Below are positions 48,876 through 56,197 of a stretch of DNA of 64,000 bases, piece by piece (the stretch's first letter is position 1; every line of letters starts with the position of its first letter). The stretch is from RBG-16-66-20 sp040752005 (GTDB taxonomy: Bacteria; Pseudomonadota; Gammaproteobacteria; Burkholderiales; SG8-39). The position numbers and the translations under genes are program-made. The notes beneath the pieces are model-generated. The model searched no databases. It saw nothing but the letters and a program-made list of their open reading frames with translations, and was not told where the DNA came from. The DNA is taken from NCBI GenBank assembly GCA_040752005.1, contig JBFMFX010000016.1:1-64000 (forward strand), in the 5' to 3' direction.

Positions 48876-51583
48876 CGCGCTTCCTGCTCTGGCTCGCCGC
48901 AGCGCTCGCGCCGCTTGCCGTCGCCGCGGCCGGGCTGCCGCAGAAAGTCGTCTCGGTCGAGGGCGTCACCGAGTACCGGGTCGAGAACGGTTTGCGCGTG
49001 CTGACGGTTCCCGACCCGGCGGCGAGCACCGTTACGGTGCACATCACCTATCTCGTCGGCTCGCGTCACGAGGGCTACGGCGAGAAAGGAATGGCCCACC
49101 TGCTCGAACACCTGCTCTTCAAGGGTTCCAGGAACCATCCTGACATCAAGCCGGCGCTGGTCGCGCGCGGGGCGCGCTACAACGGCACCACCTCGAACGA
49201 CCGCACGACGTATTTCGAGACGCTGCCAGCGAGCGAGGAGAACCTCGACTGGGCGCTCGGCATGGAAGCCGACCGCATGGTGAACGCGCTGCTGAGGGAG
49301 GAGGATCTCGCGGCCGAGATGACCGTGGTGCGCAACGAGTTCGAGATGGGCGAGAACAGCCCGCAGGCGGTGCTGCTGCAGCGCATGCAGCGGCTCGCGT
49401 TCGCCGTGCACAACTACGGCCACCCGGTGATCGGCCATCGCTCCGACATCGAGTCGGTGCCGATCGAGCGTCTGCGCGCCTTCTATCGCACCTGGTACCA
49501 GCCGGACAATGCGCTGCTCATCATCGGTGGGCGCTTCGACGAGCGGCGCGCGCTGGAGCTGGTCGCGCGGCACTTCGGCCGGATCCCGCGTCCCGAGCGG
49601 GAGCTGCCGCGCCTGTACAGCGTCGAGCCGGTGCAGGACGGCGAGCGCGAGGTGACGCTGCGCCGCGCGGGCGACGTGCCGCTCGTCGCCGCGATGTACC
49701 GCATCCCGGCGGCGGCGCATTCCGACTACGCGGCGGTGGACGTGCTGGTGCAGGTGCTCGGGGCACCGGCCACGGGGCGGCTGCACCGCGCTCTGGTGCA
49801 GAAGGGGCTTGCTTCTTCCGCGTGGGGCTACGAGCGCATGATGCATGACCCCGGCATCGCGCTGTTCGGCGCGACGCTTGCGCGCGAGGCGCCGGTTGCG
49901 CCCGCGCGCGAGGCGCTGCTCGCCACGATCGAGGGTACCGCGGCCGAACCGATCCGCGACGACGAGGTCGAGCGCGCGCGCGCAAGCCTGCTCGCCTCGA
50001 TCGAGAAGGTCCTGCTCGACAGCGCCTCGCTCGTGCGCTGGCTCGCCGAGTTCCATGCCGTGGGCGACTGGCGGCTGCTCTACCTGTACCGCGACCGCCT
50101 GAAGGCGGTGACCACCGCCGACGTGCGCCGCGTCGCCGCGGCGTACTTCAAGGCGGCCAACCGGGTGGTCGGCACCTTCGTACCGACCGCGCAACCCGAC
50201 CGCGCCGAGATCCCGCCGCGCCCGGATCCGGAGCCGATGCTCGCCGGCTACCGCGGCGCCGGAGCCGTGGACGAGGGCGAGGCGTTCGACCCGACGCCGG
50301 AGAACATCGAGCGGCGCGTGATCCGCCGCACCCTCGCCAACGGCATCCGCGCGGCGCTGCTGCCCAAGAAAACGCGCGGCGGCGCCGTGGTGGCGCAGCT
50401 CAACCTCAACTGGGGAGACGAGGCGAGCACGATGAACCGCAGCGCCGCCTGCACGCTCGCGAGCGGCATGCTCTCGCGCGGCACGGCGAAGCGCACGCGG
50501 GCCGAGCTGCGCGAGGAGATGGACCGGCTGCGAGCGACGATCTCGGTCGGCATGGACGGCGCCACGGTGCAAGTGCGCCGCGCGCAACTGGAGCCGGCGC
50601 TGCGCCTTGCGGCGGAGATGCTGCGCGAGCCGCGCTTCGACCCGGCCGAGTTCGAGGAGCTGCGGCGCGCGGCGATCACCGGCGCGGAATCGAGCCGCGG
50701 CGATCCCTCGGCGCGCGCCGCCGAGCGCCTCGCTCGCCACCTCGGCCCGTACCCGCGCGGCCACTGGCTGTACACGCCGACGGTCGAGGAACGGATCGAG
50801 GAGCTGAACAAGACGACGCTGGAGGACGCGCGGCGCTGCTATCGGGAACTCGTCGGCGCGAGCGGCGCGCAGTTCGCCGCGGTCGGCGACTTCGACCCCG
50901 ACGCGCTCGCGGCGCTGGTCGAGGAGCTGTTCGGCGACTGGAAGACCCCGCACCCGTACCGCCGCATTCCGGCGCGCTACTTCGATCGCCCGCCGCTCAC
51001 CGAGCGCATCGCGACGCCGGACAAGGCGAACGCGGTGCTGCGCGCCGGGTTGAACCTGAAGCTGCGCGACGACCATCCGGACTACCCGGCACTGCTTGTC
51101 GGCAACTGGCTGCTCGGCGGCAGCTCCGGCGCTCGGCTGCCGGTCCGGGTGCGCGAGAAGGAAGGCCTTTCCTACAGCACCTACAGTTTTCTCACCGCCG
51201 GTCAGCTCGATGAGGCGGGCGTGTTCGGCATCGCGGCGATCTACGCGCCGCAGAACCGCGAGCGCGTCGAGCGCGCGCTGCGCGAGGAACTGGAGCGCGC
51301 GCTCGCGGACGGCTTCAGCGAGGCCGAGGTCGAGGCCGCGAAGAAGGGGCTGCTCGAGGCGCGCCGCGTCGCGCGCGCGCAGGACAGCTCGCTCGCCGCG
51401 CGGCTGGCGAACTATCTCTTTCTCGGTCGCACCTTCGACTGGGACGCGGCACTGGAGCGGCGCATCGCCGCCCTCACGCCCGAGCAGGTGCGCGCGGCGC
51501 TCGCGCGTCACGTGGACCCGAAGCGGTTGTCGGTGCTCGCCGCCGGCGACTTCCGCGACGCGCCGCCGGGACCGCCACGCTAG
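48854..51583 (+). CDS. Fused two-domain M16 zinc protease
   Basis: A 909-residue periplasmic protein with a signal peptide (about 10-27) and two pitrilysin-like M16 units. The first (about 40-450) has the inverted zinc site HLLEH (82-86), with the third ligand Glu in EMTVVRNEFEMGEN. The second (about 480-905) begins RRTLANGIRAALLPKKTRGG but has no HxxEH, as is usual for the partner domain. It probably degrades short peptides in the periplasm. The start overlaps azlD; it converges on greB with a 4-nt overlap. Confidence 0.9.
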   Translation: MAARPNLTRFLLWLAAALAPLAVAAAGLPQKVVSVEGVTEYRVENGLRVLTVPDPAASTVTVHITYLVGSRHEGYGEKGMAHLLEHLLFKGSRNHPDIKPALVARGARYNGTTSNDRTTYFETLPASEENLDWALGMEADRMVNALLREEDLAAEMTVVRNEFEMGENSPQAVLLQRMQRLAFAVHNYGHPVIGHRSDIESVPIERLRAFYRTWYQPDNALLIIGGRFDERRALELVARHFGRIPRPERELPRLYSVEPVQDGEREVTLRRAGDVPLVAAMYRIPAAAHSDYAAVDVLVQVLGAPATGRLHRALVQKGLASSAWGYERMMHDPGIALFGATLAREAPVAPAREALLATIEGTAAEPIRDDEVERARASLLASIEKVLLDSASLVRWLAEFHAVGDWRLLYLYRDRLKAVTTADVRRVAAAYFKAANRVVGTFVPTAQPDRAEIPPRPDPEPMLAGYRGAGAVDEGEAFDPTPENIERRVIRRTLANGIRAALLPKKTRGGAVVAQLNLNWGDEASTMNRSAACTLASGMLSRGTAKRTRAELREEMDRLRATISVGMDGATVQVRRAQLEPALRLAAEMLREPRFDPAEFEELRRAAITGAESSRGDPSARAAERLARHLGPYPRGHWLYTPTVEERIEELNKTTLEDARRCYRELVGASGAQFAAVGDFDPDALAALVEELFGDWKTPHPYRRIPARYFDRPPLTERIATPDKANAVLRAGLNLKLRDDHPDYPALLVGNWLLGGSSGARLPVRVREKEGLSYSTYSFLTAGQLDEAGVFGIAAIYAPQNRERVERALREELERALADGFSEAEVEAAKKGLLEARRVARAQDSSLAARLANYLFLGRTFDWDAALERRIAALTPEQVRAALARHVDPKRLSVLAAGDFRDAPPGPPR

Positions 51584-52128
51584 TCTATCGGGTCGTAGCG
51601 GACTTCGAGGATTTCCAGCTCCTCGTCGCCCCCGGGGCTCCGGAGCGTCACGGTGTCGCCTGCGCGCGCCCTGAGCAGTGTGCGCGCGATCGGCGAGCGC
51701 CACGACACGCGGCCCCTCGCCGGGTCCACCTCGTCGGCACCGACGATGGTCACGGTGCGCTCTTCGCCGCGCGCCGAACGCACGGTGACGGTGGCGCCGA
51801 AGAACACCTGGTCGGTGTCACGCCCGGCCGAGTGCACCACCTCGGCGCTCTCCAGGCGCTTGATGAGAAAGCGCACGCGCCGGTCAATCTCACGCAGCCG
51901 TTTCTTGCCGTAGATGTAGTCGCCGTTTTCCGAGCGGTCGCCGTTCGACGCCGCCCAGGCGACCGTTCGCACCACCTCCGGGCGCTCGATCTCGACGAGC
52001 TGGCGCAGCTCGGCCTTCATCCGGGCGAAACCGGCCGGTGTGATGTAGTTGCGCTCGGCCTGCGCGGCTTCGGCCTGCGGCGCCTCTTCGTCGAGATCCT
52101 CTCTTTCGCGTACAAACGCCTTGGACAT
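51580..52128 (-). CDS. greB: Transcript cleavage factor GreB
   Basis: A 182-residue transcription elongation factor rescuing backtracked RNA polymerase. N-terminal coiled coil with the tip region SNGDRSENGDYIYGKKRLRE, where Asp/Glu residues cleave the RNA, then a FKBP-like C-terminal domain (about 105-180) with VSWRSPIARTLLRARAGDTV. It has a longer acidic N-terminal leader (MSKAFVREREDLDEEAPQAE) than typical GreB. Gene starts just after a TAAAAT box with no leader. Confidence 0.92.
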   Translation of the reverse strand: MSKAFVREREDLDEEAPQAEAAQAERNYITPAGFARMKAELRQLVEIERPEVVRTVAWAASNGDRSENGDYIYGKKRLREIDRRVRFLIKRLESAEVVHSAGRDTDQVFFGATVTVRSARGEERTVTIVGADEVDPARGRVSWRSPIARTLLRARAGDTVTLRSPGGDEELEILEVRYDPID

Positions 52129-52136
52129 CGGACGAT

Positions 52137-52142
52137 ATTTTA
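52137..52142 (-). promoter_or_regulatory. -10 box (TAAAAT) 8 nt before greB
   Basis: TAAAAT on the minus strand ends 8 nt before the greB ATG, so the transcript should begin at or beside the start codon. There is no Shine-Dalgarno sequence. Confidence 0.45.
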
Positions 52143-52232
52143 GCGCTGCGGACTTGCCATGCGCGCCCCCGCGCCCGCAAAATCCGGGACGCCGGCTTCG
52201 AACCGGCGCGCTTGGGCACGGGAGGCTCGACC

Positions 52233-52940
52233 ATGGCCATCGAAAAGAAGATCGAGAAGGACGATCTGCTTACCCGGAAGCGGGTGCGGGAGGTGCTGCT
52301 GTTCGGCCTGATCGCGGTCACCGCGGTGCTCGCCAACCTGCCTGCCGAGACGCTGGAAGACTGGGGCATCGAGCGCAACTTTCTGCTCGCCATCCTCGGC
52401 CTGGGAATCCTCGTCGGGCTGTTCTTCTACCTCAAGTTCTTTTTCTTCCTTGCCGTCGTGCTGCTGGTGCTCGGCGCCAACCTCGACCAGACCATCGCCG
52501 ACAGCCTCAACATCTCGAAGATCCCGCTCATTCTCGCCATGGTGGCGATGGTCGGCATCTCGCTCATCAACTACGTCGTCAAGCTCCTGCCGACGGGGCT
52601 GGAGCAGAAGCCCCGCGAGCGCAGTCCCGAGGGGATCCGCGCCCTGTTCTACGCCATCGAAAAGAGCAACCTGGTGTATGCGCAGAAGGTGCTGGACATG
52701 AACTTCGACTGCAACCTGCACCACGACAACGGCCACACCCCGCTCGCCTATGCCGCGATGAAGGGCAACACGCGCATGGTCGAGCTGCTGCTTCGCCACG
52801 GCGCCGACCCGAACATGGCGACGAAGGACGGCGACACGCCGAGCGAGCTGGCGCTGCGCTTCGGACACGGCGATGTCGCCGATATTCTGAAGGCGGCGCG
52901 CCAGCAGCGGCAGGTCAGCCAGCAGCCGCAAGCGGCCTGA
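52233..52940 (+). CDS. Membrane protein with ankyrin repeats
   Basis: A 235-residue protein. Three or four hydrophobic helices occupy about 20-125 (VLLFGLIAVTAVLANL; LLAILGLGILVGLFFYLKFF; IPLILAMVAMVGISLINYVV). The soluble C-terminus (about 140-225) has ankyrin repeats: DNGHTPLAYAAMKGNTRMVE followed by LLLRHGADPNMATKDGDTPS. The topology suggests a cytosolic ankyrin domain for protein contact. GGAGG precedes the ATG at 52233, so the longer start at 52212 is rejected. It lies upstream of nrdJ, but a 356-nt gap with its own hairpin and leader separates them. Confidence 0.8.
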   Translation: MAIEKKIEKDDLLTRKRVREVLLFGLIAVTAVLANLPAETLEDWGIERNFLLAILGLGILVGLFFYLKFFFFLAVVLLVLGANLDQTIADSLNISKIPLILAMVAMVGISLINYVVKLLPTGLEQKPRERSPEGIRALFYAIEKSNLVYAQKVLDMNFDCNLHHDNGHTPLAYAAMKGNTRMVELLLRHGADPNMATKDGDTPSELALRFGHGDVADILKAARQQRQVSQQPQAA

Positions 52941-52953
52941 CCGCAAGCCGGCA

Positions 52954-52978
52954 GGCGCCCGGACGCCTTCAGGGCGCC
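52954..52978 (+). terminator. GC-rich hairpin after the ankyrin gene
   Basis: GGCGCCC / GGGCGCC form a perfect 7-bp stem with an 11-nt loop, 14 nt after the stop. CCGGAAAAAG follows rather than a T-run, so it may act as a weak or Rho-assisted terminator. Confidence 0.4.
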
Positions 52979-53002
52979 CCGGAAAAAGTGTATATTCGTA
53001 CA

Positions 53003-53296
53003 GTCCTCGGGCGTCCCTTCCGGCCCCGGCCGGGCGCCCGTCCGGCTGCGAAACACCCCACGAGGGGTAGTTGAGCAAGATGCTTGCCGGCACTAGCCCT
53101 AGGGTCCGGAGACGTGGGCGGCCGCGGGGTATGGTGCGACGCAGCAACCCCTAAGCGGTTGACTTGACGGACCTAGCGCGACCGGTCGCCGGGGCGAGCC
53201 GCAATCCATATCTAGTGACTCGCGCGCCGCCCGAACAACCTTTAGCATCAAGCCATTGCCTCAGAGACCTAAAGTCGAGACGAGAAGAACAATCCC
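53003..53296 (+). ncRNA. Long structured 5' leader of nrdJ, candidate cobalamin-responsive RNA
   Basis: The 356-nt gap before nrdJ holds no ORF. A TATATT -10-like box (52991-52996) places a start near 53003, giving a leader of about 294 nt. It contains several hairpins: CGGGCG (53008-53013) with CGCCCG (53035-53040); ACCCC-ACGA-GGGGT (53055-53068); GCAAG-ATG-CTTGC (53075-53087); CCGC-GGGGT (53122-53130) with ACCCC-TAA-GCGG (53147-53158); and GCGA-CCGG-TCGC. GTCCGGAGAC (53104-53113) matches the core of the B12 box (GYCMGGAGAC). The rest of the standard cobalamin riboswitch is not apparent. I recall an Rfam-type nrdJ RNA motif, but the consensus cannot be compared here. Confidence 0.6.
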
Positions 53297-56134
53297 ATGA
53301 GCACCGCAGAAGCGAAGACCGCCGCCAACCTGAACCTCCCCGAACAGGAGATCTGCCGCGAGGCGCTGATCGAGAAGTACGCCAAGGGCGAGGAGTCCAC
53401 CGTGACCGAGGTGCGCCGGCGCGTCGCGCGCGCGCTGGCGCAGGCCGAGCCCGAAGCGAAGCGCGCCTACTGGGAAAAGCGTTTCCTCGCCGCTCAGGAA
53501 GAAGGGTTCATCCCGGCCGGACGGATCAACTCCGCCGCCGGCGTGGACATCCAGGCCACCCTCATCAACTGCTTCGTTCAGCCGGTGGGGGATTCGGTGA
53601 CCGAGGTGGTGGACGGCAAGCCCGGCATCTACACCGCGCTCGCCGAGGCGGCCGAAACGATGCGCCGCGGCGGCGGGGTCGGCTACGACTTCTCCGCCAT
53701 CCGGCCCAAGGGGGCGGAAGTGCGCGGCACGCGTTCGCGCGCAAGCGGCCCGGTGTCGTACATGCGCGTCTTCGACCGCTCCTGCGAGACGGTCGAATCG
53801 GCCGGGGCGCGCCGCGGCGCGCAAATGGGCGTGCTGCGCTGCGACCACCCTGACGTCGAGGAATTCATCCACGCCAAGGACAAGGGCGACCTCTCCAACT
53901 TCAACCTCTCGGTCGGGGTCACCGACGAGTTCATGCATGCGGTCGAGCAGGACCGCGAGGTGGAGCTGGTGCACAAGGCGCAGCCGAACGCCGACCAGAT
54001 CCGCGACGGCGCGTACCAGCGCGCCGACGGCATGTGGGTCTACCGGCGCGTGCGTGCGCGCGAGCTGTGGGAGCAGATCATGCGCTCGACCTACGACCAC
54101 GCCGAGCCGGGCGTGTTGTTCCTCGACCGCATGAACCGCGACAACAACCTCTATTACTGCGAGACGATCGAGGCGACCAATCCCTGCAGCGAGCAGCCGC
54201 TGCCCGCCTACGGTTGCTGCTGCCTCGGCTCGGTGAACCTGGTGAGGTTCGTGCGCGATCCGTTCGGCGAGCGCGCGCGCTTCGACTTCGAGCGCTTCGC
54301 ACAGGTCGTCGAGGTGTCGGTGCGCATGCTCGACAACGTGCTCGACGTGACGCACTGGCCGCTCGAGCAGCAGAGGAAGGAAGCGATGGCAAAGCGGCGC
54401 GTCGGTCTCGGCTTTACGGGGCTGGGCGACGCGCTCGCGATGCTCAGGCTGCGCTACGACAGCGACGAGGCGCGCGCGATGGCCGCGCGCATCTCCGAGG
54501 CGATGCGCAACGCTGCCTACCGCGCCTCGGTGGAACTGGCGAAGGAACGCGGCCACTTTCCGCTCTTCAACGCCGACCTCTACCTCTCCGGGTCGAGCTT
54601 CGCCGCGCGCCTGCCGGAGGAGATCAAGGCGCTCATCCGCCGGCACGGCATCCGCAACTCGCATCTGCTCTCGATCGCGCCCACCGGCACGATTTCGCTC
54701 GCCTTCGCCGACAACGCCTCGAACGGCATCGAGCCGCCGTTCTCCTGGACCTACACGCGCAAGAAGCGCATGGCCGACGGCACGCTCAAGGAGTTTCCGG
54801 TCGAGGACCACGCCTGGCGGCTGTACCGGGCGATGGGCGGCGATGTCGCCAACCTGCCGCCCTGGTTTGTCACCGCGCTGGAGATCTCGGCCAAGGCGCA
54901 CGCGCAGATGGTGGCGGCGGTCGCGCCGTACATTGACACCAGCATCTCGAAGACGGTGAACGTGCCGGAGGACTACCCCTACGAGGACTTCCAGGACCTG
55001 TACCTCTTTGCCTGGAAGTCGGGCCTGAAGGGGCTTGCCACGTACCGGCCGAACAGCGTGCTCGGCGCCGTGCTCACGGTGGACAAGCCCGCCGGCAAGC
55101 CGCAGGACTTCCGTGACGACGACCGCAACCGCCGCATCCGCATCAAGTCGGTGCCGCAGCCGGTGCTCGCCAGCCTGCGCTGGCCCGGGCGGCCGGAGCT
55201 GCCGGCTGGCAACCCGGCGTGGACCTACATGCTCGAGCACCCGCATTACCACTTCGCGGTGTTCGTCGGGCACGTTGAGAACGGCAAGCCGCACGCGTTC
55301 GAGGTGTGGGTGAACGGCAGCGAGCAGCCGCGCGGACTGGGCGCGCTCGCGAAGACGCTGTCCATGGACATGCGCGCCAACGATCCCGGCTGGCTCAGGC
55401 TCAAGCTCGAGACGCTCGCCAAGGCCGCGGGCGACCAACCGTTCGACATGCCGTTCCCGCCGCACGGGGAAAAAAAGCGCATGCCGTCGATCGTGTCGGC
55501 GTTCGCGCAGCTCGTGCGCTGGCGCTGCGAGCAGCTCGGCGTCTTCGGCGAGGCGCCAACGCCGGTGCTCGATGCGATGTTCAGCCTGAAGGAGCCGAAG
55601 ACCGGCACCGACGGCACGATGTCGTGGACGGTGGACGTGCTCAACCCGCGCACCGGCGACGATTTCGTGCTTGGGCTGAAAGAGATCACGCTTCCGGACG
55701 GCGTGACGCGTCCCTACTCGATGTGGCTCTCCGGCGAGTACCCGCGCTCGCTCGACGGCCTGTGCAAGATCCTGTCGCTCGACATGCGGGTCATAGACCC
55801 GGCGTGGATCGGAATGAAGCTGCGCAAGCTCCTCGACTTCCCGGAGCCGCTCGGCGACTTCATGGCCTTCGTGCCCGGAACCCGGCGCCAGGCCACCTTC
55901 CCCTCGACGGTGTCCTACGTCGCGCGGCTCATCCTGCACCGCTACTCGATGCTCGGGCTGCTCGGCGAGGACGGCACGCCGCTCACGCAGATGGGAATCC
56001 TGGAGAGCCCGAAGCGAGGCGAGGTGCGGCAGATGAAGGGCATGCGCTGTCCGGAGTGCGGCAACACCACGCTCATCCGCAAGGACGGCTGCGACTACTG
56101 CACCGCCTGCGGCTACACCGGGCTCTGCGGCTGA
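53297..56134 (+). CDS. nrdJ: Adenosylcobalamin-dependent ribonucleotide reductase (class II)
   Basis: A 945-residue enzyme reducing ribonucleotides with AdoCbl in place of a tyrosyl radical, so it works with or without oxygen. Visible: PAGRINSAAGVDIQATLINC (Cys92), the radical-site region with NPCSEQPLPAYGCCC, RRGGGVGYDFSAIR, and IAPTGTISLAFADN. The C-terminus has a CPEC (918-921) ... C932 ... CTAC (935-938) ... C944 zinc-finger-like cluster. Between about 610 and 885 lie two tandem copies of a TSCPD-like unit. A 294-nt leader precedes the start; ribosome site is weak (GAGAAG). Confidence 0.95.
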   Translation: MSTAEAKTAANLNLPEQEICREALIEKYAKGEESTVTEVRRRVARALAQAEPEAKRAYWEKRFLAAQEEGFIPAGRINSAAGVDIQATLINCFVQPVGDSVTEVVDGKPGIYTALAEAAETMRRGGGVGYDFSAIRPKGAEVRGTRSRASGPVSYMRVFDRSCETVESAGARRGAQMGVLRCDHPDVEEFIHAKDKGDLSNFNLSVGVTDEFMHAVEQDREVELVHKAQPNADQIRDGAYQRADGMWVYRRVRARELWEQIMRSTYDHAEPGVLFLDRMNRDNNLYYCETIEATNPCSEQPLPAYGCCCLGSVNLVRFVRDPFGERARFDFERFAQVVEVSVRMLDNVLDVTHWPLEQQRKEAMAKRRVGLGFTGLGDALAMLRLRYDSDEARAMAARISEAMRNAAYRASVELAKERGHFPLFNADLYLSGSSFAARLPEEIKALIRRHGIRNSHLLSIAPTGTISLAFADNASNGIEPPFSWTYTRKKRMADGTLKEFPVEDHAWRLYRAMGGDVANLPPWFVTALEISAKAHAQMVAAVAPYIDTSISKTVNVPEDYPYEDFQDLYLFAWKSGLKGLATYRPNSVLGAVLTVDKPAGKPQDFRDDDRNRRIRIKSVPQPVLASLRWPGRPELPAGNPAWTYMLEHPHYHFAVFVGHVENGKPHAFEVWVNGSEQPRGLGALAKTLSMDMRANDPGWLRLKLETLAKAAGDQPFDMPFPPHGEKKRMPSIVSAFAQLVRWRCEQLGVFGEAPTPVLDAMFSLKEPKTGTDGTMSWTVDVLNPRTGDDFVLGLKEITLPDGVTRPYSMWLSGEYPRSLDGLCKILSLDMRVIDPAWIGMKLRKLLDFPEPLGDFMAFVPGTRRQATFPSTVSYVARLILHRYSMLGLLGEDGTPLTQMGILESPKRGEVRQMKGMRCPECGNTTLIRKDGCDYCTACGYTGLCG

Positions 56135-56197
56135 AGGTTGCCGCTGCGCGCGCCCCGGCGGGTCCGCCGGGGCGTGGGCGGCAGGCGGGTCGCGGCC

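Noticed and set aside
48734..51703. A 989-codon minus-strand frame
   Set aside because: It is antisense to the M16 protease gene. The composition (His, Arg, Glu runs) and lack of motifs mark it as a shadow.
53003..53296. A full canonical cobalamin riboswitch
   Set aside because: The GGGAA and GCCACTG core elements are not visible; only the B12-box-like 10-mer is. It was therefore reported as a candidate structured leader instead.
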